A DNA stretch of 64,000 nt from Ligustrum vulgare (taxonomy: Eukaryota; Streptophyta; Magnoliopsida; Lamiales; Oleaceae), in assembly GCA_963555705.1 (NCBI GenBank), contig OY743174.1, forward strand, positions 55,078,234 through 55,142,233. Direction: 5' to 3'. The first letter of the stretch is position 1. Each line of letters starts with the position of its first letter. The position numbers and the translations under genes are program-made. This document shows positions 15,001 through 26,560 of this stretch, in pieces. A model generated the notes under the pieces. The model made no database searches, was not told where the DNA came from, and saw nothing but the letters and a program-made list of their open reading frames with translations.

Positions 15001-18000
15001 GCTGATTAAGAAATCTAGTGTTTACCATTTCATTATGCCTGTATGACCATGCATATCTAACTGCTATGTAAACATTCTAAATATTTATCCCTATTGTTCT
15101 CAGATTTTCAAACTATATGGCTAAATATTGCTTCTTTTCTCAAATTCATACAAAAGTGTACGATGAAGTGCAATACTTTTTGGTACAATGATATCTGATT
15201 ACCTGTAGAAGACAATGGATTTGCCTGAAGTTGCAACTTATAAGCAGTTAAAAATATAATTTTCTGACTTCTATGCTGCATTTCATTGTTTCTCCTTTTG
15301 TGCTTAAGCTTCTTGAATATTCTTTCGGCAAGAGAGTCAATGAGCTTCTATCTTTTAATGGTTGCAGCCTGTTGTTACTGACTTCGTTCCTTATTTTAAA
15401 AGTATTAAACGTAGTATCAATTTCTTCTGCTTTTATGCTATATGCAGTGCTGTTGTTTTACAAAATGATCATTCGAGCATTCATATTGATGCTGTTATTG
15501 ATCCCTTGAGTGCTTCTGGGCAAAAGTTATCGTCTCTTCTTCGGATTCTGTCAAAGTATGTTCAGCCAAGCATGAGACTTGTACTCAATCCAATGGTAAT
15601 TATTTTCTTTGCGGGAGCATATTTATGTGTTTTGCTATTTTATATACCGTTTACATTTTGCATGCCCTCGATCAATTTTAAGGGTAGTTACTGTACTTAT
15701 TTAAATATGCTCGTGTCAAGATGTGTTTGAGTTAACTTTCTTAATACAATAATCTATTAGATGTATTTTGAAATTAATGTTTTTGTTATACCTGACAGAG
15801 CTCTCTGGTTGATCTTCCCCTGAAGAATTACTACAGATATGTAGTCCCAACAATGGTACCACCAATTTTTTGGAGCTTGTAATCTCTTTCTAGAATCCAA
15901 GGCTTCTATACTTATTATTTTGTTATTTCAGGATGACTTCAGCAGTTCAGATCATACAGTGCACGGTCCCAAAGCATTTTTTGCGAATATGCCGCTATCT
16001 AAGACGCTTACCATGAATCTTGACGTTCCTGAGCCATGGCTTGTCGAGCCGGTTGTCGCTGTGTAATTTTCTTCTAGACTTTCATGTTTATTTAATCCAG
16101 CCATGTTTGTAAAAAAATTCTGTTATATATTTTATCGTGCATGATTCCTTTAATGATTCCTCCTTTCTTATTTTGGAGCTAAATGTTAATACAATGACCT
16201 CGACAACATATTGCTTGAAAACCTAGCTGACACGTGGACATTGATATAATTTATTGATCACATGCATGATTCTTTTAATGATTCCTCCTTTCTTATTTTG
16301 GAGCTAAATATTACAGTCATGACCTCGACAACATATTGCTTGAAAACCTAGCTGACACCAGGACATTGCAAGCAGTTTTTGAACTCGAAGCTCTTGTTCT
16401 TACAGGTATTATTATGATAAATTTTTATCTTCTACTTTCCATAAACTGATCCGTTTAAAGGAACTAATCAAAGAGTAATTTAATCAGGTCATTGTTCTGA
16501 GAAAGATCACGAACCTCCCCGAGGCCTGCAGTTGATCCTTGGGACCAAAAGTTCTCCCCACATGGTTGACACCCTTGTCATGGCTAATCTAGGTTACTGG
16601 CAAATGAAGGTTTTTCCTGGAGTTTGGTACTTGCAGCTTGCTCCTGGTAGAAGTTCCGAGCTCTATGTTATGAAAGAGGATGCTGATGGAAGTCAAGGAA
16701 CAACTTCATCGAAGTGTATTACCATAAATGATTTGCGGGGTAAATTAGTTCACATGGAAGTGGTGAAAAAGAAGGGCAAGGAACATGAGAAACTGTTGGT
16801 TCCTTCTGATGATGGCACTCATTCTACTGACAAGAAGGTAAAGAAGCTTAATTGTTAATTTTGTCATTTATTTTCACCGTACGTAATCCATAAGAAAGAG
16901 ATTATCTCGTTGGCTTTACTTTGTCTGTACTTTGAGTAATTTATCTTAATATAAACGTCCAGGGGAATCAAAATGGCTGGAATTCCAATTTTCTCAAGTG
17001 GGCTTCTGGATTTATTGGAGGGAAGGATCAGTCGAAGAAGGGTGAAAACACTTCCACGGTGATTATTCTTTTTCCATTATTACTTCATGTTGCATACACA
17101 GATGCACTTGAGAGATGGACTTACATGTACTTGGCACAATAGCTTGGCAACTCACAAATCGACTTTTAGTAGAAATTAAAAGAAAGTTATTCTGCAAATT
17201 AACCTTCTTCTTGTCATGTTCTCTAGGTGTCTGGGAGTGTTGGTCGTCATGGCAAAACTATTAACATATTTTCTGTTGCCTCTGGACACTTGTAAGTTTC
17301 TTATCTGTACTAATTCTCCCCTATTTTCCTCCTTTCACTGTATAATGAGAATTGGTGGAGAACCAAGAATTAGAATCTTTTATGAGCCTGTGGATTGGTC
17401 TTGTAATAATGTCAGGCATGACTGAATTAATAGGTGTTGAATCTGTGAGAAGTTAAAATTACTCTAGCTGGCTATAATTATTTTGATTTGTATAGAAAGG
17501 CTTTAACTGGTCAATATTTTCCTCCTCCCTTCAATCCTTTATTTCCCGAGTTTCAGTACTAGAGATTTTACTGATTCAGAAGCATCTGAATAATTCTTTT
17601 TATATTGTCGTGAATAAGGACACGATCATCCTCTTTTTTCTTGAGCTTCTGACGTGGCCTCTTTTCTGTTTATATGTCACTTCTGTGCACTTACAGTTTC
17701 TTTTTTAACCACGTCATGAATTTTATTTGGCAGGTATGAGCGCTTTCTAAAAATTATGATTTTAAGTGTTCTGAAGAACACGCATCGGCCTGTCAAGTTT
17801 TGGTTTATAAAGAACTACCTCTCTCCTCAGTTCAAGGTTCTGTTGGCTTGGCCATTTCAGTATATCCATGCAGAATATCTTTACATTGTTTGGGTCATCT
17901 GTTTTTTATTGTTTCTGTTTCTATCTCCAGTATGTAATCCCTCAAATGGCTCGCGAATATGGTTTCGAGTACGGATTAATCACCTATAAGTGGCCTACAT

Positions 18001-19196
18001 GGTTACATAAACAAAAAGAGAAGCAGCGAATCATTTGGGCTTATAAAATCCTGTTTCTTGATGTCATTTTCCCTCTTGCCTTGGAAAAGGTATTTTACTC
18101 TGTTCTAGCATAGAAACACTATGATGCTGATCAGGATCAGCATTTTTCTTGATATTGGGTACTATGGAATGTCTAATTTAATAAGTTTGAGACCTGCAGG
18201 TTATATTTGTTGATGCAGACCAGATTGTGAGGGCAGACATGGGAGAACTCTATGACATGGATTTAAGAGGCCGGCCCCTTGCTTATACTCCATTCTGCGA
18301 CAACAACAAAGAAATGGATGGCTACAGATTTTGGAAACAGGTAGATACGCCTCAGATTGACTAATTTAACAATTATCTCCATTTATGGAAAATTAACAGA
18401 AAAAATTAACTTTCTGAAACAGGGTTTCTGGAATGACCATTTACGAGGAAGACCATATCATATTAGGTAACTGCAGCTTTTTATTGAACATATATATATA
18501 TTTTTTTTTCTGATTTCGGCACTTCTCATTAATGATAACGGCCCGCCTGACAATGTGGTGTGCTTCTGTAGTGCTTTATATGTTGTTGATCTGGTGAAAT
18601 TCCGGGAAACAGCAGCAGGAGATCAACTAAGAGTTTTCTATGAAACCTTAAGCAAAGATCCAAACAGTCTTTCCAATCTTGATCAGGTAAGTTAATGTTT
18701 TAACAGTTCTTTGTTTATTTTCCCATCAACTGTGGAATCTCTCCCTTTTCTTAATGCAAATTATGCAATGCATGGTTTTTTTCAGGATCTTCCAAACTAT
18801 GCTCAACACATGGTACCCATCTTCTCGCTTCCCCAAGAATGGCTGTGGTGCGAGTCTTGGTGTGGTAACGCTACAAAGTCCAAGGCAAAGACGATAGATC
18901 TCTGCAACAATCCCATGACGAAGGAACCTAAGCTTCAGGTGATAATTAATTTCATGAATTTCGCTTCTTTTTTGTCCCTTCATCATGGCTTTATCTTTCT
19001 ACCACATTTTTGTGTTTAGGGAGCTAAAAGGATAGTTGCAGAGTGGCCGGATCTTGATTTAGAAGCTAGACAATTCACCGCTAAAATTTTAGGTGAAAAT
19101 ATTGAACCCCAAGAACAAGCAGCGCCTCCTCTCCAAACGCAGGACAAAATCAGTGACTTTTCATCAGAAGACGAGGAATCAAGAGCAGAATTGTAA
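1..19196 (+). CDS. UGGT: UDP-glucose:glycoprotein glucosyltransferase, 3' 36 exons (5' end outside window)
   Basis: ER-lumen enzyme that adds glucose back to N-glycans of misfolded glycoproteins so calnexin/calreticulin rebind them. Exons read: 1-44, 154-307, 924-1095, 2803-2876, 3674-3770, 3853-3965, 4116-4231, 4959-5016, 6119-6271, 6379-6477, 6574-6732, 7137-7205, 7325-7407, 7591-7753, 8075-8209, 8343-8448, 8542-8636, 9733-9845, 9955-10162, 11328-11396, 11606-11751, 12659-12760, 15448-15595, 15799-15855, 15932-16062, 16317-16405, 16488-16837, 16963-17058, 17227-17291, 17734-17836, 17931-18089, 18200-18340, 18423-18466, 18572-18686, 18786-18938, 19020-19196. They sum to 4356 nt, open throughout: 1,451 residues, so about 160 N-terminal residues (signal peptide included) lie upstream. 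Thioredoxin-like sensor domains come first; the GT24 catalytic domain starts near 17227 ([19 protein letters not shown]), with the DxD metal site FVDADQ in exon 32. The C-terminus RAEL resembles an ER-retrieval tetrapeptide. Closely matches plant EBS1-type UGGT from memory of the family. Confidence 0.96.
1669..1991. mobile_element. Composite Tourist-like MITE in UGGT intron 3
   Basis: The ends GCCCGTGTTTGGT and ACCAAACATAGGC form an imperfect terminal inverted repeat. A second, related MITE fragment containing the GTGGTTAAAAA motif seen at 9006-9155 sits inside and ends near 1853 with ACCAAACAGAGGC then TAA. I cannot place all internal borders or a clean outer target duplication, so this is a degraded nested pair. 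Confidence 0.55.
2627..2740. repeat. 57-bp tandem duplication in UGGT intron 3
   Basis: Two head-to-tail copies (from 2627 and from 2684) start with TGTGAACCTTACTTGGTTTG and continue through GGGTTGATATATT. They lie about 60-175 bp upstream of exon 4. No function is apparent. Confidence 0.75.
6478..6573 (+). other. GC-AG intron in UGGT
   Basis: The exon ends ...ATGGAG and the intron starts GCAAGT, the consensus of the minor GC-AG class; it ends TATTACAG before ACCATTGAC. Both sides are phase 0. The only nearby GT (gcaa|GTTCTC) would bring an in-frame stop (a+ac cat tga), so the GC donor is required to keep the frame. Confidence 0.88.
9006..9155. mobile_element. 150-bp PIF/Harbinger-type MITE in UGGT intron 17
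   Basis: Flanked by TAA direct repeats (9003-9005 and 9156-9158). The ends GTCTCTATTTGGTAAT and GTTTACCGAACGGTTGC are degenerate inverted repeats. Relatives or fragments occur near 1700-1850, 20850-20945, 21340-21440, 41935-42010 and 42420-42500, all sharing TTTATAAATTGGTTTA and GGTAAAAAGTAGTGGTT-like stretches. Confidence 0.75.
9623..9732 (+). repeat. 55-bp tandem duplication carrying two 3' splice sites
   Basis: The two copies, 9623-9677 and 9678-9732, each end TATATGCTACTTTGCAG. The second AG precedes UGGT exon 18 (ATTGATGGTTC). Use of the first would add ATT TAT CCA TTC TTT TAT AAT TAA, an immediate stop. The copies differ at only a few bases, so the duplication looks recent. Confidence 0.9.
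12891..13964. mobile_element. 1.07-kb non-autonomous PIF/Harbinger-like element in UGGT intron 22
   Basis: TTA direct repeats (12888-12890 and 13965-13967) flank ends GGGGGGTTTATTCAATTGGG and CCTAATTAAATAAACCCCCG, an imperfect inverted repeat. Both subterminal zones are filled with variants of AAAGACTTTTAAAGACTTT, which would suit transposase-binding repeats. The AT-rich centre has no coding capacity that I can see. Confidence 0.75.
14585..14748. mobile_element. Tourist-like MITE (164 bp) in UGGT intron 22
   Basis: The inverted repeats GCCCTTGTTTGAT and ATCAAACAAGGGC are perfect, with TAA target duplications at 14582-14584 and 14749-14751. The same family occurs at 31302-31473. Confidence 0.9.
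16139..16243 (+). pseudogene. Decayed tandem copy of UGGT exon 26 and its acceptor
   Basis: About 105 bp here is near-identical to 16264-16368, which holds the end of intron 25 and the start of exon 26 ([14 protein letters not shown]). In the live copy the acceptor is AATATTACAG; here it is changed (ATGTTAATACAATG) and no AG precedes the exon sequence. The downstream part of the exon is missing after GGACATTG. This is a partial exon duplication lying in the intron. Confidence 0.88.
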
Positions 19197-20469
19197 GGTT
19201 AGTATCCTATGAAGCGGTTGGAGTTTTGCCCGGAGAATTCCCCTCCCATAAACATGCTTGCTGAGGCTCTCATTAGAACTTCAACTAGATGAATCTTTGA
19301 GAAGCAATTTTTCGCAAAGGAAAGCTCAGTTTAGAATTTAGCAGAGGTCTTCCATGGCATAAGGTAGGTGAAGCAACCTTAGACATTATATTGATATGCT
19401 TTTTAACATTGTATCATTTTGAGAAATCCCATTGTTATTAATGTTGTCTTAAACCCTTTTCTTAACAATGGCCCTCTAAAAAAGGACCAACGTGGAGTTA
19501 TTATCTAGATGTAATACAGAAAGAAAAGACAAGGTAAGGTAAGGTAAGATAAATCTGGATTTACTGTCCTAACCTGTTGAAATACAAAGGCTGAGGTTGT
19601 CTTGTCTGTCTATATTTGTGCAAATTTTAATTCTCAACAGTGTCTTGTTTATTCTGATTTCAATTTTGGATTTACACACAGGATGATTCTGTTCCTTGTT
19701 TTATAATTTTGCCCCGGGACCCACTATTTCATATAATGTGGTTTGCAATAATAAATTTTTGGAGATTGTACGGTTAAAAAGTATGGGATCTTTTGAGATT
19801 ATTTTATTAGTAGAATGTGGTTGAAAATGAGTTTTGAAAAAATAAGATTTTGAATAATTGGTACCAAACATGGCTTTGTTTTGTTGTATTCACAAGGGCA
19901 CGCACCATGAAATCCATCTACAGTCCTATTGTTTATATTCTATTCTATTATTTTATTTTTTGTTTCTTTTGAAAAAGGAAAATAGAAATGGTGTGCGCCC
20001 TATAATGTGAAACTCCATTTAGTCACAGAAGTTGGAGAGAAATCTCAGTTTTCACCATTAAAATGAAACATGTTATTATTATTATTATTAATTTTTTTTT
20101 TTTTTTTTACAATGGGAGATATATACCCAATCACAAATATGAAAAAAATAAATAAAAAAAATTGATCCGATTTCAACTTATACTCGCTACGAATGGAGAG
20201 AATTTCTCGATCCGTGGATTAGTGGGGCAGATACGGATCAGGGTTGACCTACTCCTATCCACGTCATTTAATTTAAAAATAAATAAATTGAAAATACTAA
20301 TATTAATATATACTTCCAGAATTTGATCCCGTCTTGAAATTTGATGAATTGCGGGGACAAATATAGATTAGATTGAATTCTCGCGGGGAGAATATGGATC
20401 ATCACGATTTGTTCTGCTGTTATCACTAATCATCAAATTTCCTTTCAAATTTAGTTATCGAATCTACTC

Positions 20470-20559
20470 AAATAAAATGAGGTGTATAGTTTTTTTTTTT
20501 ATATATATAAATAAAATGAGGTGTATAGTTGATATATAAATAAAATGAGGTGTATAGTT
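20470..20559. repeat. Short tandem repeat with AAATAAAATGAGGTGTATAGTT units
   Basis: Three copies of the 22-bp unit are separated by AT-rich spacers (the first by a T-run and ATATATATA, the second by GATATAT). Confidence 0.85.
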
Positions 20560-20998
20560 GATATGATACTATTGTTAGTGGTTGTCAATGTCGACATTTG
20601 TCACATTTATTTCTTCTTACAAAATGCTTGTGTTTCGTTGATGTTACATCAACATTTCTTCATTTATTTTGAGTCGTTAATGATAGGAAGGAAAGACATA
20701 TTCAACTAACTTGCAAAAAAGCTTGTCACCTATAAGCTAGCATTATTGATTGATTTGATCCCTCATCAATAATATTGCGCACAAAACATGTTTTAGAAAT
20801 ATAACAGTGTGTTCGACGGCACAATGCTGCCATTTATTTATTTATTTATTTGGTATTTTCAATGTAAATGTGTGGTTAAAAATTGGAAAGAGAAAATATG
20901 TGTAGTTAAAAAGTAGTTTTAGAAATTGTGTTGTTTATAAATTGTAATCTTTACGTAAAAGAATAGAGTGTTAGAGATCATGCGAATAATTTGAAATT

Positions 20999-21182
20999 TA
21001 TCGTTTTCTCCCATTTAATTTGTTTTTTCCCCTTAAACAAATGCTTATGGAATAAAGTTTTATCTTTCCATGATTTTGCAATTACTTTCCTATCGTTTTC
21101 TCCCATTTAATTTGTTTTTTCCCCTTAAACAAATGCTTATGGAATAAAGTTTTATCTTTCCATGATTTTGCAATTACTTTCC
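20999..21182. repeat. Identical 92-bp tandem duplication
   Basis: The segment beginning TATCGTTTTCTCCCATTTAA at 20999 is repeated from 21091 without a difference that I can find. It is intergenic. Identity implies a very recent event, or an assembly duplication. Confidence 0.9.
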
Positions 21183-21534
21183 ATAATATCAACTTGTCTT
21201 TATACTGCATTTCAGTGGACCAAACAGTGTAATGGCTAAGGAATAATTAAGTGAGTGGGTCTGCAATGTTGGGATTCAGATCCAACTAACGATCCACGTA
21301 ATAGTTATTTGACAGCAAAAATGTTAACGTAATTATTAAAATTTATAAACTGATTTATAAACTATATAATTTTTCAAATTACTTTTTAATCATATTATTT
21401 TCTTCCTTCACTTTTCAATCATATGTTTTACTTTGATAATATAAAGAAATCAATTTATAATTGTTATAGTGCTACTGGACAGAGCTAAATATCTTGTTAG
21501 AATAGTCAAATGTAATAAAAATGTAAGTTGAGGG

Positions 21535-21922
21535 TGTTAGATAATTTATCACAGATAATTATTTATCTATGATCCAAAATAAATCATCATGCTGAATTAT
21601 CAAGAATTAAATAACTTAAGCGGAAGCGTACCTTAATCAAACGTGATTCACGTGAACGATTCGGTTGGTTGAATCTTCTAAATCGATACGTAGTCCGTAT
21701 TTATATACTGAATTGCCAATTAACCTAATCCGGCCCATCATGAATTAGGTAATGGCCTGGTATCTACACATAAAAGTCCATACATTTAATTAGATGCATT
21801 AAAGCCCAATTTACCAAATCCTTATTAGATCACTTTAAATGGGCTTAACCAAATTTGATAGCCTTTTATTCAATACACAATAATTCACATATAAGCCCAC
21901 ACGATTGATTAAAATCCTTACA
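21535..21922 (-). repeat. 3' LTR of the Copia element (388 bp)
   Basis: Matches the right LTR except for a deletion of about 68 bp after CGTAGTCCGTATTT, where a T-run gives microhomology. In minus-strand reading the missing block lies just downstream of the TATATAAA box, in the likely transcription start/R region. Confidence 0.92.
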
Positions 21923-22791
21923 ATCTCCCACTTGGGCTATATGTGTAACCTTACAATTGTGTATCAATCATAACCTTATGAGTACTCAGAATTTTGCTAT
22001 CATTACTGAATGCATCCCCAAATAATCCGGTCCATCAATTATATCAACATAGGATCAAAGCGGCTTTCGCTACATTAATCGTAACTAAACCTTCAATGGT
22101 CACGTATATCGACATAACTGAATGACATGGATCAAGTATGGATGTATAGCATGGAAATTACATGTAATGTGATCTTCAACATGCCTATTTCCAACTGGTC
22201 CAACCTTAGTGAGATCATCCTCAAACGAGTTCAGAGATAATAAACCTGAAACCTTACAGCTGTAAATAACTTTAACTTTAAACTGTATCCAAAAGGACAA
22301 TAAATGTGTCTAATGCACCCAAAATACAAACTCCCACTGAAACCGAATATCCTTAAGAAATACAACACCTATATGAGTAATGTACTCATGAAAGACCTTG
22401 GGTTGTAATACTTTAGTAAGCGGATCCACAATTATGGAGTTTGTCACAATGTGCTCTTATTGACACGTGTCCACTCCGAACTGTATCCTTCACAACCAGG
22501 AACTTATGTCAATGTATTTTGACTTAGCTGAGCTCCTGTTGTTACTGGAATATAAATCTGCTGAGTTATTGTCACAATATAACTTTAGTGGTCTTTCTTT
22601 ACCGTACAGAATACGCAGCCAAGTGACAAAATTTTGCAGCTATATTCCATAATTAGATGCCCCCAAAATTGCTACAACTGTGCTGCCAAATGAAAGAAGC
22701 TAAAGTGTCTGTTAAGCACTCCATCCGGAAATAGCTCCTCCAACCAGCAGATAAATGTAGCCTTTATGTGGATCTTTTACTTTCTTGGCAT

Positions 22792-23879
22792 CTAGTAAAA
22801 ATCGGAATCATAATACCATATGATCTCCAACTGATCCGATTTTCTGTATGTGAGCATGTAATCTTTTGTTCTCTTTAAATACCTTATAACCCATGTTTGG
22901 CTGCTTTCCAAATGATCCATTCCAGGGTTACTTAAATATTTCCTTAGTATCCCAATAATGTATGCAATATCCGAACGCATACAAATTTGAGCATACATCA
23001 AACTCCCTATAGCTGAACTATATGGGATCCTCTGCATTTCTTTAACTTTAAGATAACTTTTCGGGCATTAGTCGAGACTAAATTTGTATCCCTTAGCGAT
23101 AGGACTGTCCCCTAATTTACTGTCTTGCATGCCAAACCTCTTAAGTACTTTGTCGATATAGCCCTTTGTGACAATTCAAGAATACCCCGAGAACAATCCC
23201 GGTGTATCTGAATTCCTAATACAAAAGAGACGTTACCAAGATTTTTAATCTCAAAATTCCTTGACAAAAAATCTCATAATTTTATGTGACATACCTATAT
23301 CATTAGTGGCAAGCAATAATCAACATAGAAAACCAGGAAAATATACTTACTCCCACTGAACTTGTAATACAAACAACCATCAACAACATTAATCTCAAGA
23401 CCAAATGAGATAATTACTTGATGAAATTTGTATTACCCTTAACGGGACGCTGGCTTGAGTACATAAATGGATTTCTTTAATTTGCAAACCATATCGTCCC
23501 ATCAATGTCACCATTGAGAAACGCCACCTTAGTATCCATTTGATGTAACTCGAGGTCAAAATGTGCAACAACCTAACTTTCTTGAAAGAGTCTTTCATTG
23601 AAACCGAAGAGAAAGTCTCTTTATAATTAATGCCATCATTCTGTGTAAAGCCCTTAGATACAAGACGAACCTTATATCTTTCCACATTACCTCTCGAATC
23701 CCCTTTGGTTTAAAAATCCATTTAAGACCAATGGGCTTCGCACCTTCTGATAATAGGACAAGATCCCAAACTTTATTGTCTTGCATATGCTTATACTCCT
23801 TATTTATGGCATCAATCCACTTTTGAGAGTTACAACCCTGCATGGCCTGATGGAAATTGATTGAACAATCTTTCACCAT
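22792..23879 (-). pseudogene. Copia reverse transcriptase/RNase H remnant
   Basis: Minus-strand fragments in different frames. From 23879: KWIDAINKEYKHMQDNKVWD and GLKWIFKPKG, the start of Copia RT. Then ERYKVRLVSKGFTQNDGINY (around 23685). From 23037: PYSSAIGSLMYAQICMRSDI and VIRYLKRTKDYMLTYRKSD, typical of the region between RT and RNase H. Frameshifts and a gap between the pieces, including the YVDD region, make it non-functional. Confidence 0.9.
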
Positions 23880-24654
23880 TCCATTATTTTCCTTATGTTC
23901 TTGGAGAAGTACTATTTAATTATCCGGAATAGCATTTTTCCCTTTCTCTCGTGGATTTCCTTAATGGCTTTAGTTATTGAGGTTGTTGAGTTTGTACTTC
24001 TGAAATTTACCTTATTTTGGATGGGAGGTTCTTCGACATTGTCTAATTGAGGTTTCAGATATGTTTATTGATCAATGACATGTATATAAACTTGCACATT
24101 GTCAAAAACAATAGTAGGAATCGATACCGATCCTTCCTCAACTTATTCCTTAAAGCCAATATCTCTAACCTTATTTCTCCCCCCAAACTCAACATCCTCA
24201 AAAATGTTGCAGTTCCCATTTCAAAAGTTGACTTAAGTGTGTGATTATAAAATTAATAGCCCCTTAAACGACTTTATTTTATTTATTTATTTATTTATTT
24301 TTTATTTTTTTTATTTATTTTTTTGCCCTTATCTTTAGAGGTGTTTGCCAAGTAAAAAATCTTTCAGTTCTGTCCTACTTCAACTTTTCTTCCTTTTGTA
24401 CACAAAATAGAATGAGCTCATTTAGAGTTCATTTCTCCCTTTGATAGTTACAACTGACCTTAAATTGACTGAATTGTGCAAGAAGCTTGCACACTATGAA
24501 ATGCGCTCATTGAGAGTCCATTTCTACTTTGACAGTTATAACTAACCTTAAATTAACTATATTGCGCAGGAAGCGATATCAATACCAAATGCACGAGCAA
24601 GTCATTAGACGAGTCGAGTTTTAGTTCCTTAAGTTTTGAAGAAGTGTGAGACAT

Positions 24655-24960
24655 CTACATGATGTACTCCCTTATTTTCCCATTGCCTTTACACTTTATT
24701 GAAATCAAGCTTTGCATAAGCGTGCTTGTTTCAGCCTTACCGTTTTTCGCAAAACGTTTCTTAATTTCGGCAAGGAATTCATTGGCATCATTTACCTCCT
24801 CAGATACTATGCCACTAAAGGCTTCCAGAATGCCACACTTAATGATCGTGAGACTCACGTAATTTAAGCAATCCCACTTCTCAAAGTTCCTCATTTGATT
24901 AGATAAACTTTCATCCGTAAGAGGAGCAGGTTGCTCAATCCTTAGTACACGGTCTAGATC
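24655..24960 (-). pseudogene. Copia gag remnant
   Basis: The minus strand encodes RNFEKWDCLNYVSLTIIKCG and NEFLAEIKKRFAKNGKAETS, typical of the plant Copia Gag (UBN2-type). Upstream codons continue the similarity (LRIEQPAPLTDESLSNQ). It stops near 24655; nucleocapsid, protease and integrase sequences that should follow are absent before RT at 23879. Confidence 0.85.
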
Positions 24961-25222
24961 GATGCAGCCAACGAAAAGTTAATGTTCTTGTTTTGATCCT
25001 TGAAGTTTATTCCATAAATACAGGGATTAAATTTGAGCTTGTAGATATACTACTAGCAGAATTTGAAACCGAATAGAGAACACTTAAACAAAATAGCTCA
25101 CATAAATACCTTATTATGCAAATCATATTTTCAAATAATGGTAGGGCCCATCACAAGATATCTAGCACAACATCAATATTTAGTCTTTGGACAGAAATAT
25201 TGACTTGTAAGTGGTACTCTTG

Positions 25223-25615
25223 GTGTAGTGATCAAACACTGACAGTAAGACATGTCAACCAACAAACCTTTCTTTGGACCGATTTATTGATCACACGTAA
25301 AACCAAATAACCGTCACGTATTTATCACCACAAGTTCATGTGAAACTCGGGCCAAATATTGACCTTCCTTTGGGCCGATCAATATCCGCATGAGATAACA
25401 CACAAACACCTAATTTTCCTTTAGTGTAGTGATCAAACACTGGCAATAAGACATGTTAACCAATAAACCTTTCTTTGGACCGATTTATTGGTCACACGTT
25501 AAACCAAATAATTGCCACGTGTTTATCCCCACAGGTGCATGTGAAATTCGAGCCAAATATTGACCTTCCTTTGGGCCGATCAATATCCGCAATGAATAAC
25601 ACACACAAGTACCTT
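25223..25615 (-). repeat. 201-bp tandem repeat (two copies) in the Copia leader
   Basis: Copies start GTGTAGTGATCAAACACTG at 25223 and 25424 and run through CCTTTCTTTGGACCGATTTATTG and GGGCCGATCAATATCCGC. Each copy has internal echoes (TTTGGACCGAT and TTGGGCCGAT). No reading frame is conserved. Confidence 0.88.
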
Positions 25616-25779
25616 CTAATATTCAAAGTTAATTAATATCAACAAGAGAGGTTGCTTTGGCAACATGTTGCTTCAACTAACTTACTTTCGAATATTATAT
25701 CTCTTAAAAGATTCCGATGTACCAAGATTTGAAACTGAAATTCATTGATTTGCATCTATATTTGATTTTAGGATTTGAA

Positions 25780-26440
25780 TTATAGAATTCAAAACTTTAG
25801 AATAAAGCAATTCTTAAGTTGAGAGAGTCAATTGCAATATTCTTAAACCTTAGGTGGCCAATTCTGTAAAATTTTAAGCTTGAAGGACTTAAATTATAAT
25901 TTTCCCAAAACCTTATTGGCCAATTTAGAGAAATTCTAAACTTTAAGTCCCAATTTGAAAGAAAAACAAACTTTAGAGGGCCAAAATAGGAAATTTTCAA
26001 TCTTTAAAGGCTGATATTTGAAGATTTTCAAACTTTAGGAGCCAGTTTAGAAAATTCCCAAACTTTAGGGACTTAATTTAAAAAAAAATTCAAACTTTAT
26101 GGACCAATTTTGAAAATTTCCAAACTTTAGTGACTGAATTAGAAAATTTTTAAACTTTAGGGACTGAAAATGAAAATTTTCAAACTTTAGAGGACTTAAA
26201 ATGAAAATTTTCAAACTTTAAGGGACCAAATTAGAGAATTTTCAAGCTTTATGGACTAATTTTGAAAATTCTCAAACATTAGGGGCTGAATTAAAAAAAA
26301 ATTCAAACTTCAGAGACTGAAATATAAAATCAGAAACTTTTATAATCCCAACTTTAATAAATTATAACCTTAGGGGCTGATTTACAAATTCCAGAACTTT
26401 AAGGGCCAACTTAAATAACCTCATAACTTTATGATCAATC
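25780..26440 (-). repeat. Minisatellite of about 30-bp units in the Copia leader
   Basis: About 20 imperfect units built on AAACTTTAGGGACTGAATT and GAAAATTTTC (+ strand), with unit length varying around 30 bp. The middle units are the most regular (about 26000-26300); the edges are degraded. Confidence 0.88.
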
Positions 26441-26560
26441 TTTAATTCCTTAATAAGATTAGGGGACCTGATTGTGCAATAAACCCAAAATTATGAAATT
26501 GCACATTGAGTCCCCGAATTCATCAAATTTTCTCCAAAAGTCCCTGTCCAAAAAATCGCA

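Larger units (their letters stand above)
19197..21529. other. UGGT 3' flank and intergenic region
   Basis: No gene is visible. The first few hundred bases are likely 3' UTR. Further right are MITE fragments (around 19740-19880, 20850-20960 and 21340-21440), homopolymer and AT-rich stretches, and two local tandem repeats listed separately. Confidence 0.6.
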
